Below, in pieces: positions 1 to 7,249 of a DNA stretch of 12,483 bases. Position numbers and translations under genes: made by a program. The stretch is from Chitinophagaceae bacterium (GTDB lineage Bacteria > Bacteroidota > Bacteroidia > Chitinophagales > Chitinophagaceae). The DNA is taken from contig JAICHT010000084.1 of NCBI GenBank assembly GCA_025924755.1, positions 1-12,483 of the forward strand, read 5' to 3'. Position 1 is the first letter of the stretch, and each line of letters begins with the position of its first letter. Under the pieces are notes generated by a model. That model saw only the letters and a program-made list of their open reading frames with translations, was not told where the DNA came from and made no database searches.

Positions 1-172
1 AAACGTTTTCCATTTCATTTTCCGCATCGTTTTTGAAAGCACTTTTTATTGCCGTAGAATAATCGGTAACCGGGTATAAAGCAGCCGGGTACGGATCAAC
101 GCCAAGATTTTGAAGTTCTACTAATTTCTCCCGCCTGATGATTTCCTGCTCTGATAAATGCGTTGGTTGCAT
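1..172 (-). CDS. lysS: Lysyl-tRNA synthetase, N-terminal fragment (runs off left edge)
   Basis: This is the first 57 codons of a minus-strand gene that starts with ATG at 172 and is cut by the window edge. The product begins MQPTHLSEQEIIRREKLVEL and continues through NLGVDPYPAALYPV. The segment SEQEIIRREKL followed by LGxxPYPA is the characteristic start of bacterial class II lysyl-tRNA synthetases, just ahead of the OB-fold anticodon-binding domain. The enzyme charges tRNA-Lys with lysine in the cytoplasm, using ATP. The catalytic motifs lie outside the window, so the call rests on the N-terminal signature only. A perfect Bacteroidota -7 box sits 18 nt before the ATG, suggesting a very short leader and supporting this start. 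Confidence 0.88.
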   Translation of the reverse strand, partial: MQPTHLSEQEIIRREKLVELQNLGVDPYPAALYPVTDYSTAIKSAFKNDAENEMENV

Positions 173-190
173 AATATAAATCTTGTAGCG

Positions 191-198
191 CAAAAATA
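191..198 (-). promoter_or_regulatory. Candidate -7 promoter element for lysS
   Basis: Read on the minus strand the octamer is TATTTTTG, an exact match to the Bacteroidota -7 consensus TAnnTTTG. It lies 18 nt upstream of the lysS ATG. I could not find a TTG (-33) at the usual 17-23 nt spacing, so the call rests on the -7 box and its position. Confidence 0.5.
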
Positions 199-287
199 AG
201 TCTTGCTACCCAAAAGGTCAGCGAAGGGATTATAAAGATTGCTATTAATACAATTGAATTTTTTCTGGCAGGCATTTTGAAAAAAGA

Positions 288-1019
288 ATGGAAACATATC
301 TCATGCTCAAATCATTTCTTGCCGGAATACTACTTACTGTGGGACTTTTTTCCTGCGACACCTTATCGAAACTGCCAACCGGCATTGGCTCCGGCACTCC
401 TATAACAGAAGCAGATGCCGCACAAGGCATACGCGAAGCACTGGACCAGGGAGTAAGTAAAGGTATTAGCCTGTTAAATAAAGAAGATGGATTTTTTGGT
501 AACGAAGCTTATAAATTGTTTTTACCGGCAGATGCACAGAAGATTGCTGCTACGCTGCGTACTTTAGGTATGGGCAGCCTGGTAGACAGAACCGTATTGC
601 AGATAAACCGCGCAGCCGAAGATGCCGTAGGTTCGGCACGACCCATTTTTGTAAACGCCATCAAGCAAATGACCATTACCGATGCGATCAATATTATAAA
701 AGGAGGAAACAATTCAGCCACGCAATTTTTTAAACAAAAAACTACCGACCAGTTAGTAGCGGCTTTTTCGCCTATTATCAAAAGCTCGCTGGAAAAATTT
801 AGCGCCACTAAATATTATAGTGATATGATTAATACCTATAACGGCTTTCCTACTACTATAAAAAAATTAAATCCCGATTTGGAATCCTATGTAGTAAATA
901 AAGCGGTAGATGCGTTATTTGACCAGATAGGAAAAGAAGAAGCCGATATCCGTGCTAACCCGGCAGCCCGTACTACTGAGATATTAAAGAAAGTATTTAG
1001 CCAGGCCGGCAAGGGGTAA
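288..1019 (+). CDS. DUF4197 family lipoprotein
   Basis: The protein has 243 aa, or 238 if translation starts at the second ATG (303), which also gives a good signal peptide. I kept the first ATG because an A-rich stretch precedes it. A short hydrophobic signal ends in the lipobox LFSC, with the lipidated Cys at residue 23, so it should be anchored in an envelope membrane facing the periplasm or the cell surface. The mature part contains ITEADAAQGIREALDQGV near its start, the LPADAQKI segment and a central AxxRPIFVNAIKQMTITDA region. These are the hallmarks of DUF4197, a mainly helical family of about this length. Its molecular function is unknown. The gene is divergent from lysS and has its own terminator, so it is probably transcribed alone. 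The octamer TACAATTG at 249-256 is one base off the -7 consensus. Confidence 0.85.
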   Translation: METYLMLKSFLAGILLTVGLFSCDTLSKLPTGIGSGTPITEADAAQGIREALDQGVSKGISLLNKEDGFFGNEAYKLFLPADAQKIAATLRTLGMGSLVDRTVLQINRAAEDAVGSARPIFVNAIKQMTITDAINIIKGGNNSATQFFKQKTTDQLVAAFSPIIKSSLEKFSATKYYSDMINTYNGFPTTIKKLNPDLESYVVNKAVDALFDQIGKEEADIRANPAARTTEILKKVFSQAGKG

Positions 1020-1041
1020 TAATACCATCCTTCTTATATTT

Positions 1042-1068
1042 AAAGTGCAGCAATTACTGCACTTTTTT
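1042..1068 (+). terminator. Intrinsic terminator after the DUF4197 gene
   Basis: A perfect 9-bp stem, AAAGTGCAG (1042-1050) pairing with CTGCACTTT (1057-1065), encloses a 6-nt loop. The T-run covers 1063-1068. It starts 22 nt after the stop codon and is a textbook Rho-independent terminator. Confidence 0.9.
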
Positions 1069-1170
1069 AGTGCCATATACTCTCAAACCATATTAAAGCT
1101 ATAATCGCCTTTCAACCCTTATAAATACCACTGGTAACAATCACTGGTTAAACTGTAACTTTTAGGCATT

Positions 1171-1196
1171 TACCTTCGTCATACGAAGCACTTCGT
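1171..1196 (+). promoter_or_regulatory. Weak -7 box overlapped by alternating inverted repeats, ahead of the DUF2807 gene
   Basis: TACCTTCG (1171-1178) is one base off the consensus TAnnTTTG. Three copies of one hexamer in alternating orientation overlap it: CTTCGT (1174-1179), ACGAAG (1183-1188) and CTTCGT (1191-1196), separated by 3 and 2 nt. The layout could serve as an operator, or as two mutually exclusive short hairpins at the start of the transcript. The loops of 3 and 2 nt make RNA hairpins only marginally stable. The DUF2807 start codon lies 28 nt downstream. The promoter role is inference; the repeats are directly visible. Confidence 0.35.
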
Positions 1197-1224
1197 TTAC
1201 CACTAAACTTATAAACTTATTTGT

Positions 1225-1935
1225 ATGAAAAAGATTCTTCTCGTAACCACTGTTTGCTTAATAGCTTTTATAACCGTTCAGGCACAGCGTAATAAAGAAA
1301 CGCTTGAAGGAAATGGAAAATTGATAACAAGGGATGTGGCCGTATCTTCCTTTGATGCTTTAAAAGCCAGCGGCGTTTATGAACTGCAATTGATACAAGG
1401 CGATAAAGAAGCCGTAAAAATAGAAGCGGATGAAAACCTGCAGGATTTATTTACCGTACGCAACGAAGGCACAAAACTGGTAATTGATATGAAGAAGATG
1501 GAAAACAAAAACCTGAACTCAAAAAACAAAATGCGGGTGTATGTTACCTTTCGCAAACTGAGGAGTATGGACCTAAGCATGGTAGGCAATATTTCTGCAC
1601 AGGGCCAGTTATCCTTTGACGATCTGGATATCAAAAATAAAAGCGTCGGGCATTTAGATCTAAAATTAACTGCCACTAAATTAAATCTTGAAAACACCAG
1701 TGTGGGTAATGTAACACTTAATGGTAAAGCTCAGAATGTCATTTTAAAAAACAGTGGGGTAGGCAGCATTCAGGCAGGTAACTTTATTGTACAGACAATG
1801 AATATTGAAAATACCGGCGTCGGATCGGCTGAAGTAAATGCAGCGAAAGAATTAAAAGTAAAAGATTCTTTTTTAGGAAAAGTAAAAAACAGAGGCACTG
1901 CTCCTGTGCATAAAAATAACAGGGAAGTTATTTGA
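1225..1935 (+). CDS. Exported DUF2807 protein (putative auto-transporter adhesin head, GIN domain)
   Basis: The product has 236 aa with an N-terminal signal peptide (residues 1-20, ending VQA before QR). From about residue 35 the pattern is SSFDALKASGVYELQLIQGD, then VKIEADENL and LVIDMK, which is typical of the DUF2807/GIN domain common in Bacteroidota and often next to envelope-stress or PspC-like regulators. No such regulator is present here. From residue 118 on, a VG-containing motif recurs about every 18-21 residues (120, 141, 160, 179, 199, with LG at 217). This fits the right-handed beta-solenoid described for this fold, one motif per coil. There is no lipobox, sortase or type IX C-terminal domain, so it is probably periplasmic or loosely surface-associated. 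The family has no firmly established biochemical function. Confidence 0.87.
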   Translation: MKKILLVTTVCLIAFITVQAQRNKETLEGNGKLITRDVAVSSFDALKASGVYELQLIQGDKEAVKIEADENLQDLFTVRNEGTKLVIDMKKMENKNLNSKNKMRVYVTFRKLRSMDLSMVGNISAQGQLSFDDLDIKNKSVGHLDLKLTATKLNLENTSVGNVTLNGKAQNVILKNSGVGSIQAGNFIVQTMNIENTGVGSAEVNAAKELKVKDSFLGKVKNRGTAPVHKNNREVI

Positions 1936-2023
1936 TTGCAATAAAATGCCTACAACTGATAGTGCCTCCGTTATAAATATTGCTAAAACATGAGTTTATC
2001 TTTTATCAAGAGCAAGTACTAGC

Positions 2024-2047
2024 ATACTTACCCTTGATGGTAAGTAT
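2024..2047. terminator. Hairpin between convergent genes
   Basis: A perfect 9-bp stem, ATACTTACC (2024-2032) with GGTAAGTAT (2039-2047), encloses the loop CTTGAT. It can extend by CTA/TAG (2019-2021 with 2048-2050) across a 2-nt bulge. There is no T-run on either side, so it may be a 3'-end stabilising or transcript-separating hairpin rather than a classical terminator. Confidence 0.45.
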
Positions 2048-2057
2048 TAGGGGAAAG

Positions 2058-2101
2058 AAGTAGCGTATACGTGAAAACAGCCTTAATACGCTACTTGTTT
2101 T
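2058..2101 (+). terminator. Probable terminator for the DUF2807 gene
   Basis: A perfect 11-bp stem, AAGTAGCGTAT (2058-2068) with ATACGCTACTT (2086-2096), has a 17-nt loop and is followed on the plus strand by GTTTT. It lies in the 204-bp gap between convergent genes. On the minus strand the following sequence is pyrimidine-rich (CTTTCCCC) but not a proper U-tract, so bidirectional use is possible but unproven. Confidence 0.6.
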
Positions 2102-2139
2102 AGGGTTCAACATGTTGAAGGTGTTTCGCTTTAAAAAAA

Positions 2140-3849
2140 TTAAAGTGGTATGTATTTATACATCGTGCCGTCTTGGTGCCATGCATAGATACTGCCATTT
2201 AAAACAGCCATTTGATAAGCCTCTATTCCATTGGTATCCGGAGTAAAAGTCGATGCCATATCTTTCCACTTGTCTGTTGCCGGATCGTATTCATAAAAGT
2301 ATTGAGCGAATAATAGATACCCTTTATTATTTAAAACAGCACTTGGCGCATTCGCCACTCCCATAAAAGAAGGGTTGTCTGATAGCCTGGTAGTGGTATT
2401 TGTTGCCGGATCAAAGCGGTAGGTTGTATTAAAATAAGTGGCACCAGAACTTGGAGAAGAACCGCCCGTTATGTAAGCGTAATTGCCAATAGTAAAGCAC
2501 GATGCCCCTTGAACTTCAGGAAAATTAGTAGTGGCGGTAAACCAACCGTTCAACTGCGGTTCATATTTTTTTAAAATTCCTTTGTCGTATGCCGGCTGTC
2601 CTGCATAGAACGCATTGTTTACTGTTAAGAAAACAGGTAAGATACTGCCCATACTAGAAGGAGAAGAAGGAGTAGGAAGTGCTTTCCAAGTGTGGGTGGC
2701 CGGATCAAATGACCAAACATCATTAAAAGTACCACCCCAGAAGCCAAAACCCATATAGGAAATTCCATTCAAAAATACACATGCACCCTGCTGACGGCCA
2801 TACATATTGGATGGAATAGACGGTCCTTGCGACCATTGATTGGAAGAGGGATCAAAAACCCAGAAGTCTCTATTTGCTTGCTGGTCACCACCAAATACAC
2901 CCAATCCAAAATAGATTTTATTGTTCCAAACAAAGGATACACCATCCTGAAGACGGCCCTTTAGCCCATAATCGCTCACTTTTACCCACGTATTTGTTAC
3001 GGTAAAATCACTTGAAGCAGTTAAAGTAGTGCTATCAAATGAAACAGTAATCTTACCAGCAGTGGCATTATCGGGGACCGTAAATATAATTTCGCTTGCA
3101 TTGTTGCTGGTAATGGTGCAGGCCACATTATTCAATAGTACCGTAGGGTTAATACCAAAGCTACCTGTGAGTGTAACAGCTGTTTTTGCCGGGCCGCTTT
3201 GTGGAGAAAAGCCAGATAAAGAAAAACTGCCTTGTGTAATACCTACTGTAATAGAAGGCACAGTTGGTACGGTAGCAGAAATAACAATTTCACCTGTTCT
3301 ACTGTTTGCAGTGGAATTGGCGCTAATAGTAAGTGCAACTTTAGTGGTGCCAGAATCACCGGAAGCTTTGTCTGCTGCTATCCAAGGAGAAGTAGGGGAA
3401 GCAGCAAGATTCCACTTGATATTTGAAGTAATAACAATTGAATCTGTTTGACTACCAGGACCTACCTGTAAAGATGTTGTATCGACAGTAATAAAAGGAG
3501 CAGTTCCTTGTTGTGTAATTTTAACTACCACAGGCGAAACACCGGCGCCTTTAAAGGAAATTTCAGCAGTTCTTGATTGTGTTCCTTTATTTCCATCCAC
3601 AGAGAAAACAAGCTTCGTATCACCAGAGTTTCCCGAATTCACGTTGGTTCGTATCCAAGTTGGCAAGTTTTCAACCGTCCAGGCTACATTTGAATTAAGT
3701 ATAACGGAGTCCTGTCCACCGCCAGGGTTTACTTGGATGTTTTGTTTATCTAATGAAATAATGGGAAGTTGATCATTATGGTCTCTTTGGCAAGAAGAGA
3801 GTGTAATAAGGGCAAATAAGGATAATAAGAAAGGTAAGGATAATTTCAT
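2140..3849 (-). CDS. Lipoprotein with two BACON domains, an IPT/TIG domain and a kelch propeller
   Basis: The protein has 569 aa. A signal peptide ends in the lipobox LSSC with Cys20, so it is a lipoprotein. Residues ~30-115 and ~118-207 are two BACON repeats. Each has the order LQV/IQVxPGxxxD, then NxxW (AWTV, KWNL), then SGxSGxTK, then RTAEI/RTGEI, and ends near ITQ(Q)G. Residues ~211-286 are an IPT/TIG Ig-like domain (FSPQSGPAKTAVTLTG). From ~297 to the end, five kelch-like units carry [FY][DE]P motifs, mostly closing on Trp, at 332, 381, 429, 479 and 521, spaced 42-50 residues apart. BACON domains are associated with surface glycan or mucin binding in Bacteroidota. The propeller could bind sugar or protein, but no catalytic residues are evident. 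There is no SusC/D pair or glycosidase next to it, so the substrate is unknown. It is monocistronic, divergent from the M1 peptidase gene. Confidence 0.88.
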   Translation of the reverse strand: MKLSLPFLLSLFALITLSSCQRDHNDQLPIISLDKQNIQVNPGGGQDSVILNSNVAWTVENLPTWIRTNVNSGNSGDTKLVFSVDGNKGTQSRTAEISFKGAGVSPVVVKITQQGTAPFITVDTTSLQVGPGSQTDSIVITSNIKWNLAASPTSPWIAADKASGDSGTTKVALTISANSTANSRTGEIVISATVPTVPSITVGITQGSFSLSGFSPQSGPAKTAVTLTGSFGINPTVLLNNVACTITSNNASEIIFTVPDNATAGKITVSFDSTTLTASSDFTVTNTWVKVSDYGLKGRLQDGVSFVWNNKIYFGLGVFGGDQQANRDFWVFDPSSNQWSQGPSIPSNMYGRQQGACVFLNGISYMGFGFWGGTFNDVWSFDPATHTWKALPTPSSPSSMGSILPVFLTVNNAFYAGQPAYDKGILKKYEPQLNGWFTATTNFPEVQGASCFTIGNYAYITGGSSPSSGATYFNTTYRFDPATNTTTRLSDNPSFMGVANAPSAVLNNKGYLLFAQYFYEYDPATDKWKDMASTFTPDTNGIEAYQMAVLNGSIYAWHQDGTMYKYIPL

Positions 3850-3900
3850 AGGAATGTTTGTAATAATCAGGACTAATATAAAATGTTAGAATGACTTTTG

Positions 3901-3930
3901 CAATGGTATGCGATCATAGTATTTCTACAA
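3901..3930 (-). promoter_or_regulatory. Candidate promoter for the BACON-kelch lipoprotein
   Basis: On the minus strand, TTG (3930-3928) is followed after 19 nt by TACCATTG (3908-3901), one base off the Bacteroidota -7 consensus. The start codon is 51 nt downstream. The rest of the 258-bp divergent gap shows little else; TATTATTG at 4055-4062 is a comparably weak -7 candidate for the M1 peptidase gene on the plus strand. Confidence 0.35.
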
Positions 3931-4107
3931 TACCGCTGGTGAATAAGTTTGAGCAGCAGTAATTCAGACCAGCTTTTTTATACCTCCAATTATAAATGCT
4001 ACCATCTCTACTAATGACACAGGCAAATCAAAACATTCTTCTTATTCACTTTGGTATTATTGCTTAGTTTTAAAACTTTAAAATAAAAACTATTCAAACA
4101 GGATCAG

Positions 4108-6072
4108 ATGAATGTACGAGGCGTTACTTTTTTAATAGGTCTTACCTGGCTTTTTAATGCCGCACTGGCACAAACCAACCCGGGATCGCTGTTCAATCCA
4201 CATGAATTATTTGCACAAAATTTCTATACTAAAAACGGTAATGAATTTCGTTTTGCCAATGGTGCTCCTGGCCCTCAATACTGGCAAAACCGTGCTGACT
4301 ATACACTTCAGGCTACAATAGATACAATGGCCAATGTGCTAAATGGTTCGGAAACCATTCATTATACTAACAATAGCCCGGCTGCATTATTATCGCTCTG
4401 GCTACAGCTCGATCAAAACACCTATCGCAAGGATGCCCGTTCTAACTTTTATACAGCAGGTGCAAGCAAAGAACATACGGATGGTTACCAATTGGAGGTT
4501 GTAACTATTGAATACAAAGGCAAAATCTTAAAGGCAGATTATATTATCAATGATAGCCGGATGCAAATCCGGTTACCGAATGCGTTACCAGCTAAAGAAA
4601 AAATCAATATCCATATCAAATATCATTATGTCATTCCCGGAGTTTTTGGTGGCAGAACCGATTTCTTCTCTACAAAAAATGGAAAAATATACGAGATGGC
4701 GCAATGGTATCCGCGTATGTGTGTGTATGATGACCTGGAAGGATGGAGTACACTGCCCTACTTAGGCAGCGGCGAATTTTATTGTGAGTATGGCGATTTT
4801 GATTATACCGTTACCGTGCCCGAAGGGATGATAGTAGCCGGCAGTGGCGAACTGCAAAATGAAAAAGAAGTATTGACAGCAAAGCAAATTGAAAGATTGG
4901 CTGCTGCCCGAAAGAGTGATAAAACACTGATGATCCGTTCGGGAAAAGAGGTGAATGATGATGCGGAAAAAAGTGGAAGCTCTAAAATGGTAAGCTGGCA
5001 TTTTAAAATGTACAATACCCGCGATGTGGCTTTTGGCGCTTCTAAAGCCTATGTATGGGATGCGGCCAAAGTGAACTTACCCGATGGCAAAAAATGCCTG
5101 GCCATGTCAGTATACCCGATAGAGAGTGCCGGTGAAAATGCATGGGGAAGAGCTACAGAATATCTAAAAAAGTCCATTGAATATTTTTCTTCAAAATGGT
5201 TCGTATATCCCTACCCGGTAGCTGTTAACGAAGCAGGAATGGCAGGTGGTATGGAGTATCCAGGTATTGTGTTTGATGGTATTAATGACAAAGCCGGGGA
5301 ACTGTATTGGGTGACGGCACACGAAATAGGGCACAACTGGTTTCCGATGATTGTGGGCAGCGATGAAAGGCGGTATCCATGGATGGATGAGGGCTTCAAC
5401 ACCTTTATAGATATATACGCCGCAGATGAATTTAATAAGGGGGAATATGCACCCAAACGGGATGGAGAATATGCGCCGGGAAAAGGAAATCCTTCCGATG
5501 AAATTATTCCGTTATTGCAGGATACAGCTGCACCTTCTATGATGGCAAGGGCTGATATGCTGCCTGAAAAATACCGCCACCCGCTTGCTTATTTTAAACC
5601 GGCTTTCGGTTTAGTATTGCTCCGTGAAGTGATTTTGGGACACGACCGGTTTGATTATGCTTTTAAAAAATATATAGAAAGATGGGCCTACAAACACCCG
5701 GCACCGGACGATTTTTTCAGAACGATAGATAATGAAGCAGGTGAAGATCTTTCGTGGTTTTGGAAAGAATGGTTTCAGAATAACTGGCAGTTGGATATGG
5801 CGGTTCAATCCGTTGCTTATACCAATAACGATGCAAAAAATGGAGTGGATATAACCCTTGCTAACTTGCAAAAGATGGCGATGCCTTTTACGCTTGAAGT
5901 GGTTTTTGCTGATGGTAGCAAACAAGATTTACAACTACCGGTTGAAACCTGGATGCAAAGCAATCTGCATACTATCCATTTATCCACCACACAAAACATT
6001 CAATCCGTAACTACCGACCCAGATAATATGTTGCCGGACAGTAACCGGAAAAATAATGTGTGGAAGAAATAG
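4108..6072 (+). CDS. Secreted M1 family zinc metallopeptidase (aminopeptidase-like)
   Basis: The product has 654 aa. A signal peptide (residues 1-21, ALA before QTN) sends it out of the cytoplasm. The zinc site is intact: HEIGHNW at 405-411 supplies His405 and His409 as ligands and Glu406 as general base, and Glu428 in MDEGFN is the third ligand at the exact HExxH-x18-E spacing of the family. GGMEYP (380-385) is the equivalent of the GxMEN exopeptidase motif. Tyr495 in AYFKPAFG is the likely transition-state tyrosine by position, about 90 residues after the first zinc His. An N-terminal beta domain (~60-240) precedes the catalytic domain, and a beta-rich tail ends in a DPDNxxPDxNRxNN motif seen in many Bacteroidota M1 proteins. 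It probably removes N-terminal residues from peptides in the periplasm. Substrate preference cannot be read from sequence. Confidence 0.93.
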   Translation: MNVRGVTFLIGLTWLFNAALAQTNPGSLFNPHELFAQNFYTKNGNEFRFANGAPGPQYWQNRADYTLQATIDTMANVLNGSETIHYTNNSPAALLSLWLQLDQNTYRKDARSNFYTAGASKEHTDGYQLEVVTIEYKGKILKADYIINDSRMQIRLPNALPAKEKINIHIKYHYVIPGVFGGRTDFFSTKNGKIYEMAQWYPRMCVYDDLEGWSTLPYLGSGEFYCEYGDFDYTVTVPEGMIVAGSGELQNEKEVLTAKQIERLAAARKSDKTLMIRSGKEVNDDAEKSGSSKMVSWHFKMYNTRDVAFGASKAYVWDAAKVNLPDGKKCLAMSVYPIESAGENAWGRATEYLKKSIEYFSSKWFVYPYPVAVNEAGMAGGMEYPGIVFDGINDKAGELYWVTAHEIGHNWFPMIVGSDERRYPWMDEGFNTFIDIYAADEFNKGEYAPKRDGEYAPGKGNPSDEIIPLLQDTAAPSMMARADMLPEKYRHPLAYFKPAFGLVLLREVILGHDRFDYAFKKYIERWAYKHPAPDDFFRTIDNEAGEDLSWFWKEWFQNNWQLDMAVQSVAYTNNDAKNGVDITLANLQKMAMPFTLEVVFADGSKQDLQLPVETWMQSNLHTIHLSTTQNIQSVTTDPDNMLPDSNRKNNVWKK

Positions 6073-6084
6073 CGCTTGCGCTTT

Positions 6085-6117
6085 CAAGGATGATGATCTT
6101 TTGGTTCATCATCCTTG
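6085..6117 (+). terminator. Hairpin terminator after the M1 peptidase gene
   Basis: A perfect 12-bp stem, CAAGGATGATGA (6085-6096) with TCATCATCCTTG (6106-6117), encloses a 9-nt loop and begins 12 nt after the stop codon. The following sequence (TGTTAATAGT) has no clean T-run, so it is a weaker call than the terminator at 1042. It may also shield the convergent gene that ends at 6185. Confidence 0.6.
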
Positions 6118-6184
6118 TGTTAATAGTATTGTTTGAATAGGGATCAATAATGTATAGTAATTGAAACATTATGGCCTAAAAGTC

Positions 6185-7198
6185 TTACCCGGCTTTTTTC
6201 TTCGATCGTAAAATACTCCAGTCCAGGTTTTCGGCTACTATCGTGTTATGCAATATGCCTAAACCTTCCAATTCCAATTCTATGTTATCACCTTCTTTCA
6301 GCCACTGCTCTTCATAGTTTTCATTGTTTAATTTTCTAGTGCCATTTAGTTCTAAAAAACAACCGGTGCCTACGGTACCGCTTCCTATTATATCGCCGGG
6401 GTACAGATCAACCCCATAGGAGGCCCGTTCTATCAGTTCTGCAAATGTCCAGTCCATATCGCCTATATTTCCCTCGCTTACCTGTATACCATTAACCTTA
6501 CAGGTCATTTTCAGATTCCAGCTTAAGCCGGTATGGTTTTCTTTTGGCGGTATTTCAAATGGTTCTAACTCCTCCAGCGTTACGAGGTAAGGCCCTGTAG
6601 CGGTAGCAAAATCCTTTCCTTTTGCCGGCCCTAAGTTCAATAGCATTTCTTCTGTCTGCAGCTGCCGGGCACTAAAATCATTCATGATCATCAGGCCGCC
6701 AATATAGGCTGCGGCGTCTTCGGCTTTTATGTTTCTGCCATGTTTGCAAATAACAATAGCTGCTTCCAGTTCAAAATCCAGTTTTCTTAAATGGTCGGGC
6801 ATACACCTTACTTCACCCGGACCGATAATGCTGTGATGATTGGTAAAATAAAAAACCGGGTATTCATCAAAAGCCGGGATCATTTCTGCCCCGCGGTTGC
6901 TGCGGGCAGTAGCTACATGCTGCCTGAAAGCATATCCGTCACGGCAGGAGGTGGGGTAAGGCACCGGCGCCAATAGCGTTACCGATTCCAGCGGAACACT
7001 TTTTTCCCTGCGGATCTTTCCTTCTTTTATTAATTCAATACTGCCTAACACCATCGGGTACACATCTTCCCAATAGGCTAAAAACATACTCATGGAAGAG
7101 GGCAGATCGGGGTGTAATACTTCCATATCATATACCCGTTCATCTACCACCAATGCTAACTGGTCCTGGCCATCCTTTAAATACGAGATCAGTTTCAT
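6185..7198 (-). CDS. Fumarylacetoacetate hydrolase (FAH) family protein
   Basis: A 337-aa cytosolic protein of the FAH superfamily, which cleaves C-C bonds in beta-diketones or acts on related keto acids with a divalent metal. Compared from memory with mammalian fumarylacetoacetase, the key residues align. Asp87 and His94 in RDGYAFRQHV match the metal-binding Asp and catalytic His. Glu143 and Glu145 in DFELEAA and Asp174 in NDFSARQ match the other metal ligands. Lys195 in GKDFATATGP matches the active-site Lys. The segment SGTVGTGCFLEL near 273-284 resembles the SGTxSG...LEL block of true FAH. It is shorter than canonical FAH (about 420 aa), lacking most of the N-terminal SH3-like domain. A role in tyrosine or homogentisate catabolism is plausible, but no hmgA, hppD or maleylacetoacetate isomerase gene is adjacent, so the substrate stays open. 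Confidence 0.87.
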   Translation of the reverse strand: MKLISYLKDGQDQLALVVDERVYDMEVLHPDLPSSMSMFLAYWEDVYPMVLGSIELIKEGKIRREKSVPLESVTLLAPVPYPTSCRDGYAFRQHVATARSNRGAEMIPAFDEYPVFYFTNHHSIIGPGEVRCMPDHLRKLDFELEAAIVICKHGRNIKAEDAAAYIGGLMIMNDFSARQLQTEEMLLNLGPAKGKDFATATGPYLVTLEELEPFEIPPKENHTGLSWNLKMTCKVNGIQVSEGNIGDMDWTFAELIERASYGVDLYPGDIIGSGTVGTGCFLELNGTRKLNNENYEEQWLKEGDNIELELEGLGILHNTIVAENLDWSILRSKKKAG

Positions 7199-7249
7199 AC
7201 TACTATTTATTCAGATTCACTAAGTTAGAAATTAATTGTTCGTAAATTG

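Noticed and set aside
3029..3451. 140-codon open frame on the plus strand
   Set aside because: It lies wholly antisense to the BACON domains of the lipoprotein gene, has no recognisable motif or upstream signal, and the minus-strand product is clearly real.
6071..6082. AGCGC-TT-GCGCT inverted repeat at the M1 peptidase stop codon
   Set aside because: Only five base pairs with a two-base loop, overlapping the stop codon; the 12-bp hairpin right after it is a far better terminator.
6149..6174. ATAATGT ... ACATTAT pair downstream of the FAH gene as its terminator
   Set aside because: AT-only pairing apart from one G-C, a long loop, and no T-run on the minus strand.
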